In this document: piece after piece, positions 18,075 through 25,741 of the stretch
Layout: each line of letters opens with the position of its first letter
How positions within the stretch are numbered: the stretch's first letter is position 1
Assembly (NCBI RefSeq): GCF_031769195.1
Contig: NZ_JAVHNP010000006.1
Span: 1-64,000, forward strand
DNA length: 64,000 bases
Direction: 5' to 3'
Source: Vreelandella sp031769195
GTDB taxonomy: Bacteria > Pseudomonadota > Gammaproteobacteria > Pseudomonadales > Halomonadaceae
Translations under genes and position numbers: made by a program
Notes under the pieces: generated by a model
The model's database searches: none
Told to the model about the DNA's origin: nothing
Seen by the model: only the letters and a program-made list of their open reading frames with translations

Positions 18075-18090
18075 TGGCACGGTGAGTGCA
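18075..18090 (+). promoter_or_regulatory. Sigma-54 (-24/-12) promoter of the CrcZ-like RNA
   Basis: The sequence TGGCACGGTGAGTGCA matches the TGGCAC-N5-TTGCA consensus at all but one important base, with GG and GC exactly 10 bp apart. The predicted transcript start is about 18100. No coding gene follows for 650 bp, so the promoter serves an RNA. Confidence 0.85.
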
Positions 18091-18099
18091 ATATTACTA

Positions 18100-18580
18100 G
18101 ACAAGAAGAACAAACTGGGCTGCGCGGTAAGTCGCTAACAAAAACAACATGACACCGCCCCATCCTGAGCCATAACAAAAACAACAGGGCCAGGTAGAGA
18201 TAACAGCACGAATAAGAACAACAGGCTTGAGTCTCATTACTTGTAAGCGCTGTGACAGAACATGAGTACGTCACCCGCGCAACGAATAACAACAATAACT
18301 GACAAGTGCCCAAATAAGGACGCGACGTACACAAGAAGCTGCACCCCAACAACAATAACAGCAGTATAGGTGTACACCCCCGGATCCAAAAACAATACGC
18401 CGGGAGAAAAAGTTCGCGGTTGGATTATTGTTTTGAATACGAGGCGGTCGGAATCAGAGTGGTTCTTACGCCTGCCGACTGCGGTGCGTATTCAGGGCGA
18501 TGTGCCATCATGAATAAAAACAGCAGCATGGACGCTGATTGTCTGCTTTGTAGGGGGAGGCTCATGTAGCCTCCCCTTTC
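18100..18580 (+). ncRNA. crcZ: CrcZ-like Hfq/Crc-sequestering small RNA
   Basis: About 480 nt from the sigma-54 start to a strong terminator, without a credible ORF. AANAANAA (the CA motif bound by Hfq/Crc) occurs in nine clusters at about 18103, 18137, 18174, 18211, 18285, 18348, 18388 and 18513, some overlapping, such as AACAACAATAACA at 18348-18360. Seven of them are spaced at 34-40 nt or about twice that. A GC-rich 8-bp hairpin (18443-18480) lies in the 3' part. In Pseudomonas CrcZ lies between cbrB and pcnB, is driven by CbrB and sigma-54, and titrates Hfq/Crc to relieve carbon catabolite repression. Position, promoter and motifs all agree; the name is by analogy. Confidence 0.8.
18554..18579 (+). 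terminator. Rho-independent terminator of the CrcZ-like RNA
   Basis: Perfect 9-bp stem GGGGAGGCT / AGCCTCCCC with a 5-nt loop and TTT behind it. It closes the only transcription unit in the 17880-18747 gap. The U-tract is short. Confidence 0.8.
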
Positions 18581-18614
18581 CGCGTTTATAGACACTCATC
18601 CCCCCCAGCGCCAG

Positions 18615-18652
18615 CCTTTGTAAGCCGCTCTTTGTAAGCCGCTCTTTGCAAG
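18615..18652. repeat. Short tandem repeat upstream of pcnB
   Basis: The unit TTTGTAAGCCGCTC occurs twice in direct succession, followed by a partial third copy (TTTGCAAGC). It lies between the small-RNA terminator and the pcnB start. No function is evident. Confidence 0.8.
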
Positions 18653-18747
18653 CATTAGGGGGTCGGATACACTCAACCCCTTACCGTCCTTAATACGGTC
18701 ATTTTTTTCGAACCCGTTTTCGATACACTGCGAGTCGATATCGCCGC

Positions 18748-20136
18748 ATGTTTAAAGGATTTACCCGTTTATTACACAGCCCGGGAGAGCGCTTGAAATC
18801 CCTGCTCGATTCCCCAGAGAGCGCTACTGATGCGCTCAGCCCTCGTGTTATTTCGCGCTCCGAGCATCCTGTTTCGCGCCAGCAGGTCAGCGAAGCTGCC
18901 TTAAAAGTGCTGTACCGGCTCAATGGTGCAGGCTTCGACGCCTACTTAGTCGGCGGCTGTATCCGTGACGCGCTGCTTGGCAAAATGCCTAAAGACTTTG
19001 ACGTTGCCACCAACGCAACGCCCGAGCAGGTGCGCGACCTGTTTCGTAATTCCCGCCTTATTGGCCGACGCTTCCGCATTGTCCATGTGCGCTTTGGCCG
19101 TGAAGTGATCGAGGTCACTACTTTCCGTGGCAAGCCTCAGGACGAACACGGCGACCATATCGCCCACCAGTCGGACGATGGCTTGCTGCTGCGGGATAAC
19201 GTGTGGGGCAATATTGAAGAAGACGCGCTGCGCCGCGACTTTACGGTCAATGCGCTCTACTACAATATCGCCGACTTCACGATCCATGACTTCGCCAACG
19301 GCGTGCGGGATATCGAGTCGCGTACACTGCGCCTGATCGGTGACCCCGCCACCCGTTACCGCGAAGACCCGGTACGGATGCTGCGGGCGGTTCGCTTTGC
19401 TGCCAAGCTCGATTTCACTATCGAGCCTGCCACCGAAGCGCCGATGTACGACCTCGCGCCGCTGCTGCTGCAAATTCCGCCAGCGCGCCTGTTTGATGAA
19501 GTGCTCAAGCTCTTTATGGCGGGCCACGGCTTAATCACTTTCCGTCTGCTCAGCCACTACAACCTGTTTGGCATGCTATTCCCCGAAGCAGAAGAGGCCA
19601 TGGCTGATGCCGCGTGGGCGGAAGAGCTAATCGAACAGGCACTGACCAATACCGATAAACGTATTGCTGAGGGTCGCCCAGTCACGCCGGCATTCCTATT
19701 AGCGGCGTTTCTATGGGCACCGGTGGCGCATCGCCAAGCGGCGCTTGAGCGCGAGGGCATGCCCGCCGTACCTGCGCTGCAAACGGCCTCGCAAGAAGTG
19801 GTGTCGCGCCAGCTCCAGCATATTTCTATTCCGAAGCGCTTTGGCATTCCCATGCGTGAAATATGGGAGTTGCAAGCACGCCTACCGATGCGCAGAGGCA
19901 AGCGGGCCTTCCAAACCCGCGAGCATCCTCGCTTCCGCGCCGCCTACGACCTTTTATTGCTGCGTGAACAAGCGGGTGAAATTCCTCGTGGCTTGGGCGA
20001 CTGGTGGACAGCGTTTCAGAAAGGCGACGAGCACGAACAGCTACGCCTACTGCAGAAAGTCGGCAGCGACCCGGCCAGCCAAGGCGACCGTCGGCGCAAA
20101 AAGCGTCGCAAGCCGCGTAAGGGCAACAGTGAATAG
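18748..20136 (+). CDS. pcnB: Poly(A) polymerase I
   Basis: Adds 3' poly(A) tails that mark RNAs for decay. Nucleotidyltransferase class II core: GGCIRDALLGKMPKDFDVAT near residues 69-88, with the metal-binding DFD, and the RRFRIVHV strand after it. The head/neck motif is RRDFTVNALYYNI near 160-172. The last ~30 residues are very basic (RRRKKRRKPRKG), as in other PcnB proteins, and separate it from the CCA-adding enzyme. Length 462. It overlaps folK by 8 bp. Confidence 0.95.
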   Translation: MFKGFTRLLHSPGERLKSLLDSPESATDALSPRVISRSEHPVSRQQVSEAALKVLYRLNGAGFDAYLVGGCIRDALLGKMPKDFDVATNATPEQVRDLFRNSRLIGRRFRIVHVRFGREVIEVTTFRGKPQDEHGDHIAHQSDDGLLLRDNVWGNIEEDALRRDFTVNALYYNIADFTIHDFANGVRDIESRTLRLIGDPATRYREDPVRMLRAVRFAAKLDFTIEPATEAPMYDLAPLLLQIPPARLFDEVLKLFMAGHGLITFRLLSHYNLFGMLFPEAEEAMADAAWAEELIEQALTNTDKRIAEGRPVTPAFLLAAFLWAPVAHRQAALEREGMPAVPALQTASQEVVSRQLQHISIPKRFGIPMREIWELQARLPMRRGKRAFQTREHPRFRAAYDLLLLREQAGEIPRGLGDWWTAFQKGDEHEQLRLLQKVGSDPASQGDRRRKKRRKPRKGNSE

Positions 20137-20656
20137 CACGACCCGCACCTATATTGGCTTAGGCAGTAATTTAGAGCACCCGGAAGCTCAGGTACAGCGG
20201 GCGCTAACTGCGCTTGCTGCCCTGCCGCTATGCCAACTGGTCGCCTGCTCGTCGCTGTATGCGACGCCCCCCGTGGGGCCTCAGGACCAGCCAGACTTTA
20301 TCAATGCCGTAGCTTGCCTGGATACCCGGCTGTCGCCCCTGGCACTGCTAGACCAGCTTCAGGCCCTTGAGCAACGCCACCGCAGGCGGCGGCTGCGCCA
20401 CTGGGGGCCACGCACGCTAGATCTAGACCTGCTGCTCTACGGTGAGCGCGTCATTCAACAGCCGCGCCTCTCCGTGCCCCACCCCCACATGCATACCCGC
20501 GCTTTTGTCATTGTGCCGCTTGATGAGCTGACTCGCATCGTCAATCCTACGCTGTCCCTGCATCAGCAGCCGCTTAATCACTGGTTAACCGGCCTAGATG
20601 TTAAGGATATTCGGCGCTTAGGCGAAGGGCCTGTCACCCCCAGTGCTACCGTCTGA
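20129..20656 (+). CDS. folK: HPPK, 6-hydroxymethyl-7,8-dihydropterin pyrophosphokinase
   Basis: Folate pathway enzyme that pyrophosphorylates hydroxymethyldihydropterin before FolP. Starts at GTG 20129 (MNSTTRTYIGLGSNLEHPE), overlapping pcnB. The HPPK signature is GPRTLDLDLLLYGERVI near residues 87-103, followed by PHPHMHTRAFVIVPL. The length of 175 is normal. An upstream open frame in this register to 19745 lies inside pcnB and is not coding. FolP is encoded elsewhere in this window (37660-38577). Confidence 0.93.
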   Translation: MNSTTRTYIGLGSNLEHPEAQVQRALTALAALPLCQLVACSSLYATPPVGPQDQPDFINAVACLDTRLSPLALLDQLQALEQRHRRRRLRHWGPRTLDLDLLLYGERVIQQPRLSVPHPHMHTRAFVIVPLDELTRIVNPTLSLHQQPLNHWLTGLDVKDIRRLGEGPVTPSATV

Positions 20657-20842
20657 CACAAATCTCGACACCACCCCTCCATTCAGGTAACAATTGCCGG
20701 TTACATCGCTTCACGCATGCGCCGCTGCGCGCAAATGACGCCTCGCACGCGATAATAATGGCCGAGCGCCGCTTGCGTTTACGTCTACATTGACGCAAAG
20801 CCAGGTCACATCGGCCCCATGAAGAAACAATGAGAGTACGCC

Positions 20843-21634
20843 ATGAAAACCGTCACCCTGAGCACGCTGCAAGCCTATAAGCGCGCCGGAGAAACGTTCA
20901 GCTGTCTGACCGCTTACGACGCCTCTTTTGCTCATGCTGCCAGCGCTGCTGGTATTGATGTTCTGCTAGTGGGCGACTCCCTAGGCATGGTCCTACAAGG
21001 CCACAGCAGCACGCTCCCCGTTACCATGGACGACATCTGCTATCACACCCGCTGTGCGGCACGCGGTAAAGGCCACAGCCTGCTGATGGTCGACCTGCCG
21101 TTTATGAGCAATGCCTCTACAGAACGCCTGCTGGAAGACGGTGCCGCCCTAATGCGTGCCGGTGCCGAGCTGGTAAAAGTAGAAGGCGAAGCCTGGATGG
21201 CCGATGGCATTCGCGAGCTGACTCGTCGCGGCGTGCCGGTATGTGCCCATTTAGGCTTAACACCACAAACCGTTTACCAACTGGGCGGTTATAAGGTACA
21301 GGGCCGTGAAGCCGAGCAAGCTGAGCAAATCATCAACGACGCTAAAGTCCTCGTAGAAGCAGGTGCATCGGTGATTTTGCTTGAGTGCGTACCGGCAAGC
21401 CTGGGCAAAGCCGTCACCGAGGCGTTAGACGTTCCGGTCATTGGTATTGGCGCAGGCCCGGATACCGACGGTCAAATCTTGGTGATGCATGATGTGCTCG
21501 GTGTTACCCATGGCCGCACGCCACGGTTTGTTAAAAACTTTATGGCGGAAGCAGACTCGATCCAAGGTGCCTTTGCGCACTACCATGAAGCCGTCAAAAC
21601 CCGCGCCTTTCCGGCGCAGGAACATTGTTTCTAA
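20843..21634 (+). CDS. panB: 3-methyl-2-oxobutanoate hydroxymethyltransferase
   Basis: First committed step of pantothenate synthesis, giving ketopantoate. The magnesium-binding Asp is in VLLVGDSLGMVLQGH near residue 42, and the second in LMVDLPFMS near 81; a catalytic Glu sits in ILLECVP near 180. The 263-residue length is canonical. GAGAGTACGCC lies before ATG 20843. It heads the panB-panC-panD cluster. The 186 bp between folK and panB hold no gene. Confidence 0.96.
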   Translation: MKTVTLSTLQAYKRAGETFSCLTAYDASFAHAASAAGIDVLLVGDSLGMVLQGHSSTLPVTMDDICYHTRCAARGKGHSLLMVDLPFMSNASTERLLEDGAALMRAGAELVKVEGEAWMADGIRELTRRGVPVCAHLGLTPQTVYQLGGYKVQGREAEQAEQIINDAKVLVEAGASVILLECVPASLGKAVTEALDVPVIGIGAGPDTDGQILVMHDVLGVTHGRTPRFVKNFMAEADSIQGAFAHYHEAVKTRAFPAQEHCF

Positions 21635-21635
21635 G

Positions 21636-21663
21636 TTCTGGTTTTTAAATTCTGGTTTTTAAG
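21636..21663 (+). repeat. 14-bp tandem duplication between panB and panC
   Basis: The unit TTCTGGTTTTTAAA is followed directly by TTCTGGTTTTTAAG, filling the whole panB-panC gap and touching the GTG codon at 21663. It looks like a recent slippage duplication; it carries no ribosome-binding site. Confidence 0.85.
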
Positions 21664-21683
21664 TGAGCCACAGCGAACTTTCT

Positions 21684-22544
21684 ATGCGCACCTTGCGAGA
21701 TATAACTGAGCTACGCGCTCTCCTGCGCGAGCATCGCCTTAAAGGCCAACGCATTGCGTTGGTGCCGACGATGGGCAATCTGCATGCAGGGCACCTCGCC
21801 CTGGTCGCCAAGGCTCGCCAACAGGCAGACATCGTGGTCTCCAGCCTGTTTGTGAACCCCATGCAGTTTGGCCCTGGCGAAGACCTTGACGCTTACCCGC
21901 GCACGTTTGAGGCCGACCAAGCCAAGCTCACCGAGGCAGGGTGCCATGTCCTGTTTGCCCCGACCGTCAGCGCGCTCTATCCCAACGGGTTAACCGCGCA
22001 GACGCGAGTGCATGTGCCTGAAGTAGGCGAAGGACTGTGCGGCGGCTCACGCCCCGGGCATTTTGATGGCGTCTCCACCGTGGTCAGCATGCTGTTTAAT
22101 CTGGTACAGCCGGACGTGGCCTGCTTTGGCGAAAAAGATTACCAGCAGCTTGCCGTGATTCGAAAACTGGTGGCCGATCTGCATTTGCCCATCGAGATTA
22201 TCGGCGTGCCGATTGTGCGCGCCGACGATGGCCTAGCGCTCTCTTCACGCAACGGCTATCTCAACGAACAGGAGCGTGCGACGGCCCCTGCGCTGTATCG
22301 CACGCTGTGCGAGCTGCGCGATGCCCTAGCGCAAGGTGAAAGCGTTGAACAGGTACTACAACGCGGCAAAAACGCGCTGTATGATGCCGGCTTTACGCCC
22401 GACTACCTTGAGCTACGCGACGAATCGCTAGGCACCGTAACGGCCACCACGCGCCATGCCGTGCTACTTGCCGCCGCCAAGCTCGGCCCAGCCCGGCTGA
22501 TCGACAATCTCAGCGTGCAGCTACCTTGCGCTGCCACTGACTAG
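21684..22544 (+). CDS. panC: Pantothenate synthetase (pantoate-beta-alanine ligase)
   Basis: Joins pantoate and beta-alanine with ATP. HIGH-like motif PTMGNLHAGHLALV near residues 25-38, KMSKS-like SSRNGYL near 180, and the pantoate-binding FVNPMQFGPGEDLDAYPR-type segment split around 57-75. From ATG 21684 the product has 286 residues, as expected. A GTG at 21663 in the same frame would add seven residues; neither start has a clear Shine-Dalgarno. It lies between panB and panD. Confidence 0.94.
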   Translation: MRTLRDITELRALLREHRLKGQRIALVPTMGNLHAGHLALVAKARQQADIVVSSLFVNPMQFGPGEDLDAYPRTFEADQAKLTEAGCHVLFAPTVSALYPNGLTAQTRVHVPEVGEGLCGGSRPGHFDGVSTVVSMLFNLVQPDVACFGEKDYQQLAVIRKLVADLHLPIEIIGVPIVRADDGLALSSRNGYLNEQERATAPALYRTLCELRDALAQGESVEQVLQRGKNALYDAGFTPDYLELRDESLGTVTATTRHAVLLAAAKLGPARLIDNLSVQLPCAATD

Positions 22545-22576
22545 CCCGCAAGGCTAGCTCGTTACCAGGAGTTTCC

Positions 22577-22957
22577 ATGCATACCATTATGCTTAAAGCC
22601 AAGCTGCATATGGCTCGCGTTACCCACGCAGTGCTGAACTATGAAGGCTCGTGCGCGATTGACGGCGACCTGCTGGATATGGCGGGCATCCGTGAAAATG
22701 AACAGATCCAAATTTATAACGTGGAAAACGGCGAGCGCTTCACCACCTATGCCATACGTGGCGAAGAGGGTTCGCGCCTCATCTCGATTAATGGTGCAGC
22801 CGCCCACCTCGCCTCGCCAGGGCATCGCATCATTATTTGCAGCTACGCCCACTACTCAGAAGCCGAACTTGAAAACCATCAGCCAGCGCTGGTGTATCTC
22901 CAGGAAGGCAACCATGTGAGCCATACCAGCAACGCGATTCCTGTTCAGTTGGCGTAA
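22577..22957 (+). CDS. panD: Aspartate 1-decarboxylase proenzyme
   Basis: Supplies beta-alanine to PanC. The 126-residue proenzyme has the self-cleavage site Gly24-Ser25 in LNYEGSCAIDGDLL, whose Ser becomes the pyruvoyl group, and the conserved YAIRGEEGSRLISINGAAAH block near 57-76. ACCAGGAG before ATG 22577 is a good ribosome-binding site. It ends the pan cluster with a strong terminator 29 bp later. Confidence 0.96.
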   Translation: MHTIMLKAKLHMARVTHAVLNYEGSCAIDGDLLDMAGIRENEQIQIYNVENGERFTTYAIRGEEGSRLISINGAAAHLASPGHRIIICSYAHYSEAELENHQPALVYLQEGNHVSHTSNAIPVQLA

Positions 22958-22985
22958 CGCAAAAGCGCTGAGAATGCACTGTTCA

Positions 22986-23010
22986 ACGGGCCGATCATCG
23001 GCCCGTTTTT
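22986..23010 (+). terminator. Rho-independent terminator of the pan cluster
   Basis: ACGGGCCG-ATCAT-CGGCCCGT hairpin followed by TTTTT. Confidence 0.92.
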
Positions 23011-23161
23011 ATTTGCTTAAAAAAGCGTATTGCCGCAACGCACAACCTTCCCCTATGCTGGAGGTAAGTTTGACACAACATGCCAATAACAAGGGATAGG
23101 CCCAGTGGGGCGTCGCTATCCTTAATGAGAACGTTGCGTTACTTACCCAAGGAGCTTTTGT

Positions 23162-24340
23162 ATGCAAGATGTGGTCATCGTAGCGGCACGCCGCACCGCC
23201 GTAGGGAGTTTTGGTGGATCACTCGCGGGCATTCCTGCCAGTGACTTAGGTGCACTGGTCATTAAAGACATTCTTGCCACGACTGGCGTTGCCCCTGAAA
23301 AAATTGATGAAGTGCTGCTGGGCCAAGTGCTCACCGCAGGTGTTGGCCAAAACCCTGCACGCCAAGCAGCCATCAAGGCAGGCCTACCAGAAAGCGTTCC
23401 TGCCATGACCATTAACAAAGTGTGCGGCTCTGGTCTTAAAGCCCTGCATTTAGCCACCCAAGCCATTCGCTGCGGCGATGCTGAGATTATTCTGGCTGGT
23501 GGCCAGGAAAACATGTCAGCTTCCCCGCACATCTTGCCCAACTCACGTAACGGTCAACGTATGGGCGACTGGAAAGCGATCGATTCAATGGTGCATGACG
23601 GCCTGTGGGATGCGTTCAATAACTACCACATGGGCATTACCGCCGAGAACCTGGCTGAAAAATACAGCATTACCCGTGAAGAGATGGACGAATTTGCCGC
23701 CGCTTCACAGCAAAAAGCCGCCGCCGCTATTAAAGAGGGCAAATTCAAAGGGCAAATCGTGCCGGTGGAAGTACCCCAGCGTAAAGGCGACCCAGTCGTT
23801 TTTGATACCGACGAAAACCCACGGGAAGTATCTGCCGAGAAGCTCGGTGGCATGCGCCCTGCCTTCAAAAAAGATGGCACTGTGACAGCGGGCAACGCTT
23901 CTTCACTCAACGATGGTGCTGCCGTGGTCATGCTGTGCTCCGCTGAAAAGGCGAAAGAGCTAGGCCTAGAGCCGCTGGCACGCATTGCCGCTTATGCCAA
24001 TGCAGGCGTTGACCCTGCCATTATGGGCATTGGCCCGGCACCCGCCACACGCCGTTGCCTTGAGAAAGCTGGCTGGAGTTTAGACGACCTCGACTTAGTC
24101 GAAGCCAACGAAGCCTTTGCTGCCCAAGCGCTCTCCGTAAACAAGGAGCTGGGCTGGGATACCTCTAAGGTGAACGTGAACGGCGGCGCCATTGCCTTGG
24201 GCCACCCCATCGGTGCCTCCGGCTGCCGCGTACTGGTCACCCTGCTGCACGAAATGATTGCCCGTGACGCCAAAAAAGGCCTCGCGACGCTGTGCATCGG
24301 CGGTGGACAAGGCGTAGCCCTGGCGATTGAACGCCCGTAA
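23162..24340 (+). CDS. Acetyl-CoA C-acetyltransferase (thiolase II)
   Basis: Biosynthetic-type thiolase of 392 residues. The acylated cysteine lies in INKVCGSGLKAL near residue 88, the general-base His in ALGHPIGASGCR near 348, and the second Cys in LCIGGGQG near 378. It resembles PhaA/AtoB enzymes, which condense two acetyl-CoA for polyhydroxybutyrate or ketone metabolism. No phaB or phaC is adjacent, so which pathway it serves is open. CAAGGAGCTTTTGT lies before ATG 23162. It is monocistronic, between two terminators. Confidence 0.93.
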   Translation: MQDVVIVAARRTAVGSFGGSLAGIPASDLGALVIKDILATTGVAPEKIDEVLLGQVLTAGVGQNPARQAAIKAGLPESVPAMTINKVCGSGLKALHLATQAIRCGDAEIILAGGQENMSASPHILPNSRNGQRMGDWKAIDSMVHDGLWDAFNNYHMGITAENLAEKYSITREEMDEFAAASQQKAAAAIKEGKFKGQIVPVEVPQRKGDPVVFDTDENPREVSAEKLGGMRPAFKKDGTVTAGNASSLNDGAAVVMLCSAEKAKELGLEPLARIAAYANAGVDPAIMGIGPAPATRRCLEKAGWSLDDLDLVEANEAFAAQALSVNKELGWDTSKVNVNGGAIALGHPIGASGCRVLVTLLHEMIARDAKKGLATLCIGGGQGVALAIERP

Positions 24341-24363
24341 CACGTCGGTTCTACTGACAGTGA

Positions 24364-24392
24364 ATGCCCCCGCACTGCGGGGGCATTTTTTT
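24364..24392 (+). terminator. Rho-independent terminator after thiolase
   Basis: ATGCCCCCGC-ACT-GCGGGGGCAT hairpin followed by TTTTTT. Confidence 0.93.
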
Positions 24393-24434
24393 GCTCAACT
24401 GAACAGGCGAAGCGCGCTTTTCTCTACCTTGCGA

Positions 24435-25604
24435 TTAGCGATGCTTTTCTTTGACGACACGTGATGGCGTGCGCAATACCAGCAGCATGCCCAGTAGGAA
24501 CAGGCCAGAGGCTGCCCACATGGTGATGGGTAGGCTGGTACTGTCTACGACCTGCCCACCGAGCATGGCTCCCACACCAATCGACATATTGAACACAAAG
24601 GCCATTAACGCCGTAGCGGCTTCTGTATTAGGTGCCGTGCGCAGTATCCAGGTTTGAACACTCACCGAGACGCTGCCAAACACAGCACCCCACATCATTA
24701 GCAGTAGCACACCGCTAGTGGGCGCCACGCCCAGCAACGGGAATAGCGCCACGACCACCAGCAGAAGGCTAGGAATCGCGAGCACCGCACGGTACGGGTG
24801 GCGACCAGCAAACATGCCCGCAGCAATGTTACCCAAGATGCCAGCCGCCCCATACAGCAATAGCAGGCTACCCACATGGCGCTGCGCCACGCCGCTAATC
24901 TCCTGCAAGATAGGGCTGATAAAGGTATAGGCGACAAAATGCCCGACCACGACAAACCCTGTCGTGAGCACCGCCACGCGCACTCCGCGATTACTTAACT
25001 GCTGCACCAGCATTCTCAGCCGTACAGGCTCTTTGGGCGGCAGTGGCGGTAGCCAACACCACAGTGCAAGGGCGGTGAGCAGGCTTAGCCCGCCTAACGC
25101 GCCGAAGGCAACCCGCCAGTGGCTGGCATCGCCTAGCAGCGTGCCCAGCGGCACGCCGAGCACCGACGCCGCTGCCACACCACCAAAGATGAGCGTCATG
25201 GCTTTTGCCACTTGGTCACCTGGGACTAAACGCGGTGCAATACTGCCCGCAATCGCCCAAAAGCCGCCGATACTCATCCCTACCAGTACGCGTGCCGCTA
25301 ACAGCATCAAGAAATTACTGGCCACCGCCGATAGCGCACTACCAACAACCATCACGACCATCATCAGCGTCAGCATAATGCGACGATCTAAACGTCCTAC
25401 CGCCACGGGTAAAAGCGGGGCTGAAAACGCGGCGACCACACCAGGTACGGTCACCATTAGCCCCGCCATGCCCGGCGTTACCCCCATATCGGCCGCCACC
25501 TGAGAGAGCAGCCCAATGGGTAACTGCTCTGCCGTCACCAACAGGAAAATGCCCATCATCACCGCGACCACCGCCCACCAACGCGGCGTTAGCTGTTGCT
25601 CCAT
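24435..25604 (-). CDS. MFS transporter, DHA1-type drug/sugar-efflux family
   Basis: Inner-membrane exporter of 389 residues with 12 predicted membrane segments. The motif A loop appears as GRLDRRIMLTL near residue 69, and LLVTAEQLPIGLLSQVAADMG-like sequence in helix 1 is typical of the AraJ/YdhP group. ATG 25604 has GAGGAAG six bases before it, although the frame stays open to 25727. The substrate is unknown. The region upstream is a set of 15-bp repeats that may be its operator. It is convergent with the thiolase. Confidence 0.88.
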   Translation of the reverse strand: MEQQLTPRWWAVVAVMMGIFLLVTAEQLPIGLLSQVAADMGVTPGMAGLMVTVPGVVAAFSAPLLPVAVGRLDRRIMLTLMMVVMVVGSALSAVASNFLMLLAARVLVGMSIGGFWAIAGSIAPRLVPGDQVAKAMTLIFGGVAAASVLGVPLGTLLGDASHWRVAFGALGGLSLLTALALWCWLPPLPPKEPVRLRMLVQQLSNRGVRVAVLTTGFVVVGHFVAYTFISPILQEISGVAQRHVGSLLLLYGAAGILGNIAAGMFAGRHPYRAVLAIPSLLLVVVALFPLLGVAPTSGVLLLMMWGAVFGSVSVSVQTWILRTAPNTEAATALMAFVFNMSIGVGAMLGGQVVDSTSLPITMWAASGLFLLGMLLVLRTPSRVVKEKHR

Positions 25605-25623
25605 GCTGCTTCCTCGTCTTCCT

Positions 25624-25683
25624 AAGTACCTGTATAGAAAGTACCTATTTAAAAAGAACCTATACAAACCGTGCCAATACAAA
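25624..25683 (-). repeat. Four tandem 15-bp repeats upstream of the MFS gene
   Basis: Units begin at 25624, 25639, 25654 and 25669 on the plus strand: AAGTACCTGTATAGA, AAGTACCTATTTAAA, AAGAACCTATACAAA and CCGTGCCAATACAAA. The period is exactly 15 bp and the core is AAGTACCT (AGGTACTT on the gene strand). It fills the gap from the MFS ribosome-binding site to the pnp terminator, so the MFS promoter must overlap it. A multi-site operator is one reading; a degenerate minisatellite is the other. Confidence 0.75.
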
Positions 25684-25690
25684 CAACACC

Positions 25691-25717
25691 GCCCCCGCAG
25701 CCAAGGGCTGCGGGGGC
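25691..25717 (-). terminator. Terminator hairpin downstream of pnp
   Basis: Perfect 12-bp stem GCCCCCGCAGCC / GGCTGCGGGGGC with a 3-nt loop, 25 bp after the pnp stop. The tail on the minus strand is GTGTTGTTTG, only moderately T-rich. Confidence 0.75.
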
Positions 25718-25741
25718 GGGCAGTCATACGCGAAACGCTGC

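Noticed and set aside
18014..18355. 113-residue minus-strand open frame opposite the small RNA
   Set aside because: Cys/Ser-rich composition without any recognisable domain, no ribosome-binding site, and it lies antisense to the A-rich motifs that explain its odd amino-acid use.
18100..18400. CRISPR-like array suggested by evenly spaced short motifs
   Set aside because: The repeated core is only about 8-13 nt of A-rich sequence, varies between copies, and no cas genes are present.
22562..22852. 96-residue minus-strand frame over panD
   Set aside because: It is a shadow of panD, whose cleavage site and length are canonical.
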